From assembly GCA_937995745.1 (NCBI GenBank), contig CALKIU010000122.1, forward strand, positions 1 through 64,000: DNA of 64,000 nucleotides, written 5' to 3'. Under the pieces are notes generated by a model. That model did not search any database. It was given only the letters and a program-made list of their open reading frames with translations, and had not been told where the DNA came from. The stretch comes from an uncultured Bacillaceae bacterium (GTDB lineage Bacteria > Bacillota > Bacilli > Bacillales > Cytobacillaceae). Below, one piece after another: positions 42,347 through 51,233 of the stretch. How positions within the stretch are numbered: position 1 is the stretch's first letter; each line of letters starts with the position of its first letter. A program made the position numbers and the translations under genes.

Positions 42347-43474
42347 ATGAAGAAAATGTTGAAATTTTTGGCACCGGCCGGCTTGTTTCTTTTATTATTG
42401 CTGGCCGGTTGCAGCGCTGCCTCCTCAACGGGAGAGGGAGAAAATCCGCCGGAAGAAACCGTTCGCGTGACTGACTTGTTGGGAAGAGAAGTAACTGTCA
42501 AAAAAGACGTGGAAAAAGTGGTAGCCATTGGTCCCGGAGCATTGCGCCTGTATCTTTATGTTGGCGATAAAGCCCTTTTGGCGGGGGTCGAACAGATTGA
42601 AAAGGATGATCCGGCGGGGAAACCGTATTTGCTGGCCAACTTGGAGATACAAAATCTGCCGGTGATCGGCCCGGGAGGCCCGAATACATCGCCGGATGCG
42701 GAAAAAATTCTTGCCGTCAAACCGGATGTGATTTTTACGACATATACGACGGAAAAAAGCGCAGCCGATGAATTGCAGGCAAAAACGAAAATACCAGTCA
42801 TTGCCCTCGATTACGGCGAAACGTCCGTCTTTGATCCGGTTTTATATGAATCTGTCAAACTGATTGGCAAAGTCATCGGGAAAGAAAAACGGGCGGAGGA
42901 AGTTGTCGCGTTTTTTGAAGAAGTAAAGGAAGATTTGCACAGCCGCACGAAAAATATTCCTGAAGAGGAAAAATACACGGCTTATATCGGGGCGCTGGGA
43001 TTCCGGGGTTCACATGGAATCACAAGCACGCGGGGGGATTATCCTCTCTTTAATGCTGTCCATGCCGTCAATGTCGTCGATGAAACCGGGCGGACCGGCG
43101 GGGTGATGATCGATAAAGAAAAACTGCTGGAATGGGATCCGGACAAAATCTTTCTTGATTTGGGAGGCCTCGCTCTCGTCATCGAAGATTACAAGAAAAA
43201 CAAGAATTTTTACCGTTCCTTGACCGCTTTCAAAGAGGGGGAAATTTATTCCCAATTGCCGTACAATTTTTATTCAACCAATATCGATACCGCTTTGGCG
43301 GATGCCTATTATATCGGCAAAGTTCTTTATCCTGAGCGTTTTTCTGACATCAATCCGGAAGAAAAAGCCGATGAAATTTATGAATTTTTAGTCGGAAAAA
43401 AATTGTACAAGCGTATGGTCGAAGATTTTGAAGGCGGATTTGGCAAAATCCCTTTGCAGCTTTTTGAAAAATGA
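42347..43474 (+). CDS. Metal-chelate-binding lipoprotein (FecB/BtuF type)
   Basis: A 375-residue substrate-binding lipoprotein of the TroA/FecB fold. The signal peptide ends LLLLLAGC (lipid Cys about 22). The mature part has VRVTDLLGREVTVKKDVEKVV, the family opening, then two lobes joined by a long helix. NTSPDAEKILAVKPDVIF is typical. Ligand may be an iron-siderophore, haem or cobamide; sequence alone does not say. The ATG at 42347 follows AAGGGGGA with proper spacing; TTG at 42344 is possible. Last gene before a strong terminator. Confidence 0.9.
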   Translation: MKKMLKFLAPAGLFLLLLLAGCSAASSTGEGENPPEETVRVTDLLGREVTVKKDVEKVVAIGPGALRLYLYVGDKALLAGVEQIEKDDPAGKPYLLANLEIQNLPVIGPGGPNTSPDAEKILAVKPDVIFTTYTTEKSAADELQAKTKIPVIALDYGETSVFDPVLYESVKLIGKVIGKEKRAEEVVAFFEEVKEDLHSRTKNIPEEEKYTAYIGALGFRGSHGITSTRGDYPLFNAVHAVNVVDETGRTGGVMIDKEKLLEWDPDKIFLDLGGLALVIEDYKKNKNFYRSLTAFKEGEIYSQLPYNFYSTNIDTALADAYYIGKVLYPERFSDINPEEKADEIYEFLVGKKLYKRMVEDFEGGFGKIPLQLFEK

Positions 43475-43506
43475 TTTTTTCAAAAAGCGTTTGCATAGAA
43501 CGGCAG

Positions 43507-43542
43507 AAAACCGGCCGCAGCCCAAGCAGCGGCCGGTTTTTT
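43507..43542 (+). terminator. Terminator of the chelate transporter operon
   Basis: AAAACCGGCCGC pairs with GCGGCCGGTTTT around a 10-nt loop, followed by TT. Between here and gshF (43543-43785) I see no gene; a TATAAT at 43715-43720 may be the gshF -10, without a good -35. Confidence 0.85.
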
Positions 43543-43785
43543 CATTCGGCTGATTTTGCTCCGGAAGCTGCCTTTCTTCTCCTTTACGCAGGTTTGTATC
43601 GAGCGGTTTACGGCAGTCAATGTTTGCATCCCGAAAAAAGCGCCGCCATAAAATGCAAAAGATTAAAAAAAGTCTTTAAAAAGCTAAAAGGACGCTTTTT
43701 CACAAGGTATTTATTATAATGGGAATGGTATCATTGGTAACTTAACATACTTTTAAAGAGTGAAAATTAAAAGGGTGGCGACAAA

Positions 43786-46179
43786 GTGGGTCTTATTAAT
43801 AAAAATCTTTTGCGGGAAATTGTCAATCATGATTTAAGCGGTGAAATTTTTCGCGGCCGTTTTGGGGTGGAAAAAGAAAATATTCGCGTTGACAAGGAAG
43901 GGAAACTGGCGCTGACGCCTCATCCGGAAATTTTCGGAATAAAGGCGAAAAACCCTTATATAAGCGCCGATTTTTCCGAAAGCCAAGTGGAAATGATTAC
44001 GCCGGTTTTTGACTCTGTCAAAGAAGCATATGAATTTCTGGAGGCGCTGCAAAACATCGTCTCTCTGGAATTGAAGGATGAATATTTATGGCCGAGCAGC
44101 AACCCTCCGATATTGCCGGATGAATCATCGATCCCGGTGGCTGACATGGGAGATGAAGGGGCCAATGAATATAGGAAATGTTTAGCGGCCAAATACGAGA
44201 AGAAAAGGTTATGTCTGAGCGGAGTGCATTTTAATTTTTCATTCCGGGTCTCATTTTTGGAAAAATTGCACAGGGCCATAGGCAGGGAGAAAAGTTTCCG
44301 GGAGTTTAAGGATGAGCTGTATCTAAAAGTGGCGCGGAATTTTGCAAGATACCGCTGGCTTGTGACTTATCTGACCGGGGCCGGTCCGGTTTTTCACAAA
44401 TCGTACATGGAACAATGCGTCGGGGAAGCCGGCCGTCTAAATGAAGAAGATTGCTATTTTCCCAATATGAATTCGCTCCGGAACAGCAAGTATGGTTACC
44501 GCAACAAGGAAGCCCTTTACGTTCCCTTCACATCTGTCGAAGAATATGCCGCCGCATTGAAAGAGTATATCGATTCGGGAGATTTGATCAGCGTAAAAGA
44601 ATTTTACAGCATGATTCGTTTAAAAGGTCCCGCCGGAAGCAGCCAATTGGAGAGCTTGCTCCGTCACGGCGTTGAGTATTTGGAAATCCGCACGGCGGAT
44701 TTGAATCCTTTTGACAAAAACGGAATCAGCCTCAGTACTCTCGAGTTTCTTCATTTGTTTTTAGTTTATCTTCTTCTCGCGGATGACCGTCCCTACGGGG
44801 AAGAAGAACACCGGATGGCAGATTATCATTTGGATCTCCTCTGTGAAGAGGGAATTACGGCCACATTGGATTCAAACCGGGGATTGACGATGCAGGATGC
44901 GGGTTTGGCCATCGTCGAAGAAATGATGGAAATGGTGCGGGAACTTGGCTTCGGTTCGTCCCGTTACATGGACGTTCTTGAAGAACATCACAAGGCATTG
45001 CGCGATCCTTCATACAGTCTTGCGGCAAGGATTAAAAAGGAAATTGAACGATCATCATTTATCGAGTTCCATTTAAACAAAGCGAAACAATACAAGGAAG
45101 AATGCGAAAAACACAGTTTCCGTCTGCCCGGTTTTGAGGATTTGGAACTGTCGACGCAAATTTTATTAAAAGCGGCCATCAAAAGAGGGATTGCCTTCGA
45201 AATTTTGGACAGAAAAGAGAACTTCATTTCTTTAACAAAAGACGGACATACCGAATATGTGAAACAAGCGACGAAAACATCGCTTGATTCCTATGTGACC
45301 GTTTTAATAATGGAAAATAAGACCGTAACAAAGAAAGTGTTGGCCCGCCACGGCATCAGGGTGCCAAAAGGCCGGGAATACGATGATGTGGACAATGCCG
45401 TGAAGGATTTTGCCCTTTATCAAGATCAACCGATTGTCATAAAGCCGAAAACAACCAACTTCGGCATCGGGGTGACCATCTTTACCGGTCCTTTTTCCAA
45501 AGAAGATTACGAGACGGCTTTGCGGGGTGCTTTCCGCCATGATAAAACGGTCCTGGTGGAAGAATTTTTGACGGGGAAAGAGTATCGTTTCCTCGTGATC
45601 GGCGATGAAGTGATTGGAGTACTTCACCGTGTTCCGGCCAATGTTGTCGGCGACGGGGTATCGACCATCGAGGAACTCGTCAGGGAGAAAAACAAGGATC
45701 CGCTCCGGGGAACGGGATACCGGACACCGCTGGAAAAGATCCGCTTGGGGGAAACGGAGGAGTTGTTTTTAAAAGGCCAGGGCAAAACGCGCACGGATAT
45801 TCCGAAAAAGGGAGAAATTGTTTATTTGCGGGAAAACTCCAATATCAGCACCGGCGGGGACAGCATTGATTATACCGACGAAATGCCGGATTCTTACAAG
45901 GACATTGCCGTACGGGCGGCCAAAGCGGTCGGAGCGGTCTTTTGCGGCGTTGACATGGTGATTGACGACATTGGCGAAGAAGCCGGCCCGGATAATTACG
46001 GGATAATCGAAATCAATTTTAATCCGGCGATCCATATTCACTGTTATCCTTACAAAGGAAAAAACCGTCATCCCGAAGAAAAAATTCTTGCATTATTGGG
46101 TTTTGGAAACAAAGAGGCGGCCAAGAACGGTGAAAAGCTTCATGACAAAGTCGCCGCCGGCAGGAAAGTCACTATATAG
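43786..46179 (+). CDS. gshF: GshF, bifunctional glutamate-cysteine ligase/glutathione synthetase
   Basis: A 797-residue fusion that makes glutathione from Glu, Cys and Gly. The N-terminal part (about 1-450) is a gamma-glutamylcysteine ligase, with GRFGVEKENIRV, FSESQVEMITP, SGVHFNFSF and YLEIRTADLNPF. The C-terminal part (about 490-770) is an ATP-grasp ligase, with IVIKPKTTNFGIGVTIF, VLVEEFLTGKEYRFLVIGDEV and IIEINFNPAIHIHCYP. Usual family length is about 750. GTG start follows AAGGGTGG. Best known in streptococci, Listeria and enterococci. In most Bacillaceae bacillithiol is the main thiol, so its presence is notable. Single gene between two terminators. Confidence 0.93.
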   Translation: MGLINKNLLREIVNHDLSGEIFRGRFGVEKENIRVDKEGKLALTPHPEIFGIKAKNPYISADFSESQVEMITPVFDSVKEAYEFLEALQNIVSLELKDEYLWPSSNPPILPDESSIPVADMGDEGANEYRKCLAAKYEKKRLCLSGVHFNFSFRVSFLEKLHRAIGREKSFREFKDELYLKVARNFARYRWLVTYLTGAGPVFHKSYMEQCVGEAGRLNEEDCYFPNMNSLRNSKYGYRNKEALYVPFTSVEEYAAALKEYIDSGDLISVKEFYSMIRLKGPAGSSQLESLLRHGVEYLEIRTADLNPFDKNGISLSTLEFLHLFLVYLLLADDRPYGEEEHRMADYHLDLLCEEGITATLDSNRGLTMQDAGLAIVEEMMEMVRELGFGSSRYMDVLEEHHKALRDPSYSLAARIKKEIERSSFIEFHLNKAKQYKEECEKHSFRLPGFEDLELSTQILLKAAIKRGIAFEILDRKENFISLTKDGHTEYVKQATKTSLDSYVTVLIMENKTVTKKVLARHGIRVPKGREYDDVDNAVKDFALYQDQPIVIKPKTTNFGIGVTIFTGPFSKEDYETALRGAFRHDKTVLVEEFLTGKEYRFLVIGDEVIGVLHRVPANVVGDGVSTIEELVREKNKDPLRGTGYRTPLEKIRLGETEELFLKGQGKTRTDIPKKGEIVYLRENSNISTGGDSIDYTDEMPDSYKDIAVRAAKAVGAVFCGVDMVIDDIGEEAGPDNYGIIEINFNPAIHIHCYPYKGKNRHPEEKILALLGFGNKEAAKNGEKLHDKVAAGRKVTI

Positions 46180-46212
46180 TGCCATGGCGGTTTTTCACAG
46201 GCAAAAACGCAA

Positions 46213-46254
46213 AACAGCAGGGGAAAGATTCATGATCTCCCCTGCTGTTTTTTT
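46213..46254 (+). terminator. Terminator of gshF
   Basis: AACAGCAGGGGA pairs with TCCCCTGCTGTT around an A+T-rich loop, followed by a run of T. From here to 46530 I see no gene. Confidence 0.87.
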
Positions 46255-46530
46255 CTGGGAATGACAGAGCCGCAATTAAAAGAGGAGGTTTCGGCATATA
46301 TTTATTAACAAGAGAATATTCTTTTTTGTACAAGCCGGCCATATGCTTTGCCTCCGGAAAAAAGGAATCTGGAAGATAAAGGAACATACTGCTTTTTCCG
46401 GTGGCTTCAAAAGAAAACGGGCAGTACGCGGAAAATATTGTGTTTTTATAGTCTCGGCCGGAATGTTGACTCTGTTTTAAAAAAAGAGACAAGCACATGA
46501 AAGAATTTTCAAAGAGATTAAAAATTCCGT

Positions 46531-46615
46531 TAAGCAAATTAATGAAATCTTTACAATTCCTTAATAAAAAATTTACGTAAAATAACTATTCTTTAATTTG
46601 AAGGAAATTATATTA
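46531..46615 (+). promoter_or_regulatory. Pho-box-like direct repeats and promoter of pstS
   Basis: TTAA/TTTA-type hexamers recur at 10-11 bp: TTAAGC (46531), TAATGA (46541), TTTACA (46551), TTAATA (46562), TTTACG (46573). This fits PhoP boxes (TT[ACT]A[CT]A repeated each ~11 bp). A TATATT -10 is at 46610-46615. Direct phosphate-starvation control by PhoPR is inferred; phoPR are not in the window. Confidence 0.6.
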
Positions 46616-46652
46616 ACAAACAATTGGAAACAACACTCTGTGGGGGTTTAGG

Positions 46653-47489
46653 ATGCAAATCAGAAAACATGGAATCTTTCTCATTGCCGTCTGTTTGCTT
46701 GTTTTATTGACTTCTTGCAGCAAAAACGATTCTGCGGGTGAAACAGGGGAAGGAACGAAATACACGCTTGCGATTTCAGGCTCGACGTCTGTCGGCCCTT
46801 TGACAGAGAAATTGGCCGCGAAATACGAAGAGAAGGAAGACATTAAAATAGAGATTAATCAAATTGGTTCTTCCGCGGGAATTACGAATGCGATAAACGG
46901 TGTATCGGAAATCGGCATGTCATCCCGCGATTTAAAAGAGGCTGAAAAGGAAAAAGGTTTGGAAGAGACGGTCATTGCTTACGACGGTATTGTTGTCATC
47001 GTCCATCCGTCCAATAAAGTGGATGACTTGACCCTCGAACAAGTGAGAGACATTTTTACAGGGAAAATCACGAATTGGAAAGAATTGGGCGGAGATGATA
47101 TGGAGATTGTCGTTGTTTCCCGGGAAGACGGCTCCGGCTCCCGCGATGCTTTTCAAGAAATTGTCGGGTATTCATCCGGGGAGTTGGTGAAAAGCGCCAT
47201 CATTGCGAGCGGGAACGGCAATATTAAAACGACCGTTGCAACGAACAAACACGCAATTGGATTTATTTCCTTTGAATACATAGACCCGTCGGTCAGGCCC
47301 GTAAAAATAGAAGGCATCGAACCGACGGCCGAAAATGTTTTGCAGCAAAAATATAAATTGTCCCGTCCTTTTCTGTTTGTTTATCTTGAGGAAAATTTGT
47401 CCCCGCAAGGACGGAAGTTCATTGATTTTATTTTGAGTTCGGAAGGGCAGAGAATTGTTTTGGAATCAGGGACGATACCGGTGCGGTAA
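46653..47489 (+). CDS. pstS: Phosphate-binding lipoprotein PstS
   Basis: A 278-residue lipoprotein. Signal peptide with lipobox LLTSC (Cys about 22). The mature domain binds phosphate, with ISGSTSVGPLTEKLA, QIGSSAGITNA, VSREDGSGSRDAF and NKHAIGFISFEYID, all PstS landmarks. It delivers phosphate to PstCA at the outer face of the membrane. The ATG follows GGGGGTTTAGG. First gene of pstSCAB-phoU. Confidence 0.95.
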   Translation: MQIRKHGIFLIAVCLLVLLTSCSKNDSAGETGEGTKYTLAISGSTSVGPLTEKLAAKYEEKEDIKIEINQIGSSAGITNAINGVSEIGMSSRDLKEAEKEKGLEETVIAYDGIVVIVHPSNKVDDLTLEQVRDIFTGKITNWKELGGDDMEIVVVSREDGSGSRDAFQEIVGYSSGELVKSAIIASGNGNIKTTVATNKHAIGFISFEYIDPSVRPVKIEGIEPTAENVLQQKYKLSRPFLFVYLEENLSPQGRKFIDFILSSEGQRIVLESGTIPVR

Positions 47490-47521
47490 GCGGGTGTACG
47501 TCATTTTTGGAGGAATGACAT

Positions 47522-48442
47522 ATGGTGAATGAGCCGCTGAAAAGCGATTTTGATTTTAAGCAAATGGACAAATCGATTAAAAGAAAGTATTTTTTTGAAG
47601 ACTTGTCAGGCAGGGTTTTTTTGCTATGTGCGCTAATTTCCGTCATCAGTTTGGCGCTCATTATCGGTTTTGTCTTTTACAAAGGCGCCCGTCCGTTTGC
47701 GGCGGAAGGCTACAGTTTTCTCGGGTTTTTGACGGGTACCGACTGGGTGCCCGGCGAAGATAAGTTCGGAGTTCTGCCGATGATCGTTGCTTCCTTGTAT
47801 GCCACAATCGGCGCCCTTATTATCGGCGTCCCGGTCGGGCTATTTACGGCCATTTTCCTGGCCGAGATTGCACCAAAGCCGGTAGCGAAAGTGATATCTC
47901 CGGCTGTTCAATTGTTGGCCGGAATTCCATCCGTTTTATATGGAGTATTCGGCTTGGCAGTCATTGTTCCTTTTTTGCAAGAGAACTTTGGTCTGCCGAA
48001 AGGGCAAAGTTTACTCGCCGTGATTCTCGTTTTGGCCATCATGATGCTTCCGACGATCGTAACAGTGGCGGAAACCGCCATTCGCGCTGTTCCCGATTCC
48101 TACCGGGAAGGGTCATTGGCTTTGGGAGCGTCCAAAATAGGAACAATTTTTAAAGTTGTTGTGCCCGCTGCCAAATCGGGAATTATGACGGCCGTTGTGC
48201 TCGGAATGGGCCGGGCCATCGGCGAAACGATGGCGGTCATTCTTGTGGCGGGAAACAGCCTGCTGATTCCGGCAAGTTTGACGGACAGCATCCGGCCGCT
48301 GACAACGAACATTGCCCTGGAAATGGGTTATGCATCGGGAGTTCACCAAGAAATGCTTTTTGCAACAGGAATTGTTTTGTTCTCGTTTATTTTGATCTTG
48401 AACTTTGTCTTAGCAAAAATTAGTTCGAAAGGCGGTCAGTAA
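47522..48442 (+). CDS. pstC: Phosphate ABC transporter permease PstC
   Basis: A 306-residue inner-membrane permease with six predicted helices. The ABC contact loop is about RAVPDSYREGSLALGASK, with GIPSVLYGVFGLAVIVPF in the preceding part. It pairs with PstA. N-terminal ~30 residues are cytoplasmic and charged. The ATG follows GGAGG. The gap to pstA is 1 nt. Confidence 0.94.
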   Translation: MVNEPLKSDFDFKQMDKSIKRKYFFEDLSGRVFLLCALISVISLALIIGFVFYKGARPFAAEGYSFLGFLTGTDWVPGEDKFGVLPMIVASLYATIGALIIGVPVGLFTAIFLAEIAPKPVAKVISPAVQLLAGIPSVLYGVFGLAVIVPFLQENFGLPKGQSLLAVILVLAIMMLPTIVTVAETAIRAVPDSYREGSLALGASKIGTIFKVVVPAAKSGIMTAVVLGMGRAIGETMAVILVAGNSLLIPASLTDSIRPLTTNIALEMGYASGVHQEMLFATGIVLFSFILILNFVLAKISSKGGQ

Positions 48443-48443
48443 G

Positions 48444-49268
48444 TTGGGGAAACTTAAAGACGGGATCTTGCTGGCTTTACTTTGGGGCGCTGCCTTATTG
48501 ACCGTGGGAATTCTTGTTCTCATTGTCGGATTTATTTTTTACAAAGGGATTGGTCTTATCAGTTGGGATTTTATTGTGAGCGACTATTCCCCGCTGGGAG
48601 GCGGCGGAATTTGGCCGATGATTATCACGACCCTGTACACGATTGCCATCTCATTGGCCATCGCTACGCCGATTGGCATCTTGGCAGCCGTATATTTGCA
48701 GGAATATGCGAAACAGGGCCGGCTCGTCCGGACGATTCGCTTTGCGACTGAATGTTTGACGGGGATTCCGTCCATCATTTACGGATTGTTTGGCGCTGTC
48801 TTTTTTGTGACGGCCATGAAAATGGGAATGTCGATCATTGCCGCTTCACTGACATTGACGATCATGATTTTGCCCGTCATTATCCGGACGACGGAAGAAG
48901 CGTTAAAAACAGTGCCCCGTTCTTACCGGGAAGGCTCCCTTGCCCTCGGCACAACGAAATTGCAAACATTGTATAAAGTCATTTTGCCAAGCGCCATGCC
49001 AGGGATTTTGTCAGGGATTATCCTTTCCATGGGAAGGATTATCGGGGAATCGGCGGCAATTTTCTTGACGGCAGGGACCGTGGCGGCCATGCCGGAAAGC
49101 ATTTTCTCATCGGCCCGGACGCTTACCGTCCACTCTTATCTTGTGACCCAGGAAGCCGGTGATATTGAGCTGGCCGCAGCTATCGGAATTGTGTTGATTG
49201 TCATCATTTTAGTGTTGAATTTCACGGCTACGTTTATTTCCAAAAAACTGGACAAAAGCAATTATTGA
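48444..49268 (+). CDS. pstA: Phosphate ABC transporter permease PstA
   Basis: A 274-residue permease with six predicted helices. The contact loop is KTVPRSYREGSLALGTTK, close to that of PstC. GIPSIIYGLFGAVFFV is the conserved helix. TTG start right after the pstC stop; AGGCGG lies upstream within pstC, so coupling is likely. A hairpin-rich gap of 129 nt separates it from pstB. Confidence 0.93.
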   Translation: MGKLKDGILLALLWGAALLTVGILVLIVGFIFYKGIGLISWDFIVSDYSPLGGGGIWPMIITTLYTIAISLAIATPIGILAAVYLQEYAKQGRLVRTIRFATECLTGIPSIIYGLFGAVFFVTAMKMGMSIIAASLTLTIMILPVIIRTTEEALKTVPRSYREGSLALGTTKLQTLYKVILPSAMPGILSGIILSMGRIIGESAAIFLTAGTVAAMPESIFSSARTLTVHSYLVTQEAGDIELAAAIGIVLIVIILVLNFTATFISKKLDKSNY

Positions 49269-49280
49269 ATCAAGGCGATG

Positions 49281-49343
49281 ACCGCCGCTTCTTTTGCGGG
49301 TTTGAATATACTGGTTAACACAGCTTCTTTTGCGGCGGTTTTG
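49281..49343 (+). terminator. Hairpin with 13-bp direct repeat between pstA and pstB
   Basis: ACCGCCGC (49281-49288) pairs with GCGGCGGT (49332-49339), followed by TTTGG: a weak attenuator-type stem. GCTTCTTTTGCGG occurs twice (49287-49299, 49323-49335). The first copy can instead form the small hairpin CCGC-N7-GCGG, excluding the large one. It could lower pstB-phoU expression or stabilise the upstream message. Confidence 0.5.
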
Positions 49344-49397
49344 GCAATGAAAAAAAACGCTGTTTGATGGCGGCTGTTATGTAAAGGAGTTTGAACG

Positions 49398-50204
49398 ATG
49401 AGCATTGCGATGTTGGATTGGAAACCTGTATTTGCTGATAAAGTACCGGAAAAGAAGACTAAAATCAGTGTGAAAAATTTGAACTTGTTTTACGGGGAAA
49501 AGCAGGCTCTTTATGAAGTTTCGATCGATATCAAGGAAAACGAAATCACCGCTTTAATCGGTCCTTCCGGCTGTGGAAAATCAACCTTTTTGCGGACTTT
49601 AAACCGCATGAATGATTTGATCGACAATGTAAAAATCAGCGGAAGCATCGTGATCGACGGGGAAGATATTTATAAGTCCAATGACGTGATCAAACTTCGC
49701 ACGAAAGTCGGGATGGTATTTCAAAAACCCAATCTTTTTCCGATGAGCATTTATGACAATGTGGCGTACGGTCCGAGAATGCACGGTTTGAGAAACAAAA
49801 AGAAGTTGGATGAAATTGTGGAAGAAAGTCTCCGCGGCGCGGCAATATGGGATGAAGTGAAAGACAGATTGAAATCTTCGGCACTTGGACTCTCCGGGGG
49901 CCAGCAGCAGCGGGTTTGTATCGCCAGGGCCATTGCCATGAAGCCGGACGTCATTCTTATGGATGAACCGACAAGCGCCTTGGATCCGATATCCACATTA
50001 AAAATAGAGGAATTGCTCGTACAAATGAAAAAGGATTACACGATTGTCATTGTTACCCATAATATGCAGCAAGCGGCGCGCGTATCCGACAGAACCGCCT
50101 TTTTCCTGAACGGGGAACTGGTTGAATTTGATGTGACAAGCAAAATCTTTTCAACACCTTCCGATAAAAGAACCGAAGACTACATCACAGGACGTTTCGG
50201 ATAG
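49398..50204 (+). CDS. pstB: Phosphate ABC transporter ATPase PstB
   Basis: A 268-residue ATPase. Walker A GPSGCGKST (about 54-62), phosphate-family FQKPNLFPMSIYDNVAYG, signature LSGGQQQRV, Walker B ILMDEPTSALDP and switch His in THNMQQAARV. It powers PstCA. N-terminal extension of ~20 residues before the fold. The ATG follows AAAGGAG. Confidence 0.96.
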   Translation: MSIAMLDWKPVFADKVPEKKTKISVKNLNLFYGEKQALYEVSIDIKENEITALIGPSGCGKSTFLRTLNRMNDLIDNVKISGSIVIDGEDIYKSNDVIKLRTKVGMVFQKPNLFPMSIYDNVAYGPRMHGLRNKKKLDEIVEESLRGAAIWDEVKDRLKSSALGLSGGQQQRVCIARAIAMKPDVILMDEPTSALDPISTLKIEELLVQMKKDYTIVIVTHNMQQAARVSDRTAFFLNGELVEFDVTSKIFSTPSDKRTEDYITGRFG

Positions 50205-50219
50205 AAAGGGGGACCGGCA

Positions 50220-50873
50220 ATGGTCCGGGAAAGCTTCGAACAAAGTTTAAAAGAATTGCAAGATAAAATTAAGGAAATGGGCGAATTAACCGTTTCCATG
50301 TTGGATAAATCATTTCTCGCCTTAAAAGGGCAAGATATGGAAGCCGCTTTGCGGGTCATTGAAGATGACCGGGAAGTCAATGAATTGGAAGAAGAGATCA
50401 ATCATATGGCGGTGTGGCTGATCGTAAAAGAACAGCCTGTCGCCCGCGATTTGCGGATGATCATCGGTGTTCTCAAAATTTCCTCGGAAATTGAGCGTCT
50501 GGCCGATTTTGCCGTCAATATCGCCAAAGCAACGATTGTCATCGGGAATGAAGAGCCGTTGATGGATATTTCCGAATTGGAAGCGATGAAAGGCATTTGC
50601 ATGACGATGCTGGAAAAATCATTTGAATCTTTCTTTGAAGGAGATTTGGCCCTCGCCAAGGAAGTCGGCAGCATGGACGATGAAATGGATGAACGGAGCG
50701 ACAATTTTTATAAAACCACCATCAAATATTTAAGCGAACATCCGCAACAATCCAACCAAATCGTTCAATTGCTGTTTGTCAATCGCTACCTCGAACGGGT
50801 GGCCGACCATATCACGAATATTGCCGAAAGCGCGGCTTATTTGATCAAAGGGCGAATATATGACTTAAACTAG
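50220..50873 (+). CDS. phoU: Phosphate signalling regulator PhoU
   Basis: A 217-residue protein of two three-helix PhoU repeats. Each has the metal-binding E/D-xxx-D type motif: DREVNELEEEINHM (about 57-70) and SMDDEMDERSDNFY (about 150-163). It connects the Pst transporter with PhoR kinase activity in the cytoplasm. The ATG follows AAAGGGGG, 15 nt after the pstB stop. Many Bacillus Pst operons end in a second pstB instead; here it is phoU. Confidence 0.93.
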   Translation: MVRESFEQSLKELQDKIKEMGELTVSMLDKSFLALKGQDMEAALRVIEDDREVNELEEEINHMAVWLIVKEQPVARDLRMIIGVLKISSEIERLADFAVNIAKATIVIGNEEPLMDISELEAMKGICMTMLEKSFESFFEGDLALAKEVGSMDDEMDERSDNFYKTTIKYLSEHPQQSNQIVQLLFVNRYLERVADHITNIAESAAYLIKGRIYDLN

Positions 50874-50950
50874 CCGTTTTCGTTTCATAGAAAAGGCGTT
50901 GCTGAAAAAATTGCTACGTACGTTCAGGCCGAAAACACGCATTTAGGTAA

Positions 50951-50979
50951 AAGCGGGAAGATTTCCGCTTCTTTTTTTT
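50951..50979 (+). terminator. Terminator of pstSCAB-phoU
   Basis: AAGCGG pairs with CCGCTT around an 8-nt loop (extra A-T pairs inside), followed by a T-run. From here to 51146 I see no gene. Confidence 0.78.
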
Positions 50980-51146
50980 GGAAATGTATAAAGAATGTAA
51001 TATACTGATTCAGATCGTCCACAGGGGCGATACGATGCTTTCGTAGCGCAAAAATGGGGATGGCCGCAATTGTACACATTTAGCAGGGAAATTCTATTTC
51101 GTTTATGTCTCTCATCATTCTATCGTTTTGCCGTCTGAACGGGAGC

Positions 51147-51173
51147 TAAAAATGGCCCGGGCAAGTCCCGGGC
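51147..51173 (-). terminator. Probable terminator of the exported flavoenzyme gene
   Basis: GCCCGGG (51155-51161) pairs with CCCGGGC (51167-51173). On the minus strand CCATTTTTA follows. It stands 60 nt after the stop codon at 51234. Confidence 0.6.
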
Positions 51174-51233
51174 ACTTAAGGAAGAAAGTTTTTACAATTG
51201 ATTTTATTACAGAAACATATTCAACTTTCTCAA

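Noticed and set aside
43471..43719. 82-codon plus-strand frame after the binding lipoprotein
   Set aside because: It contains the operon terminator and has no start signal.
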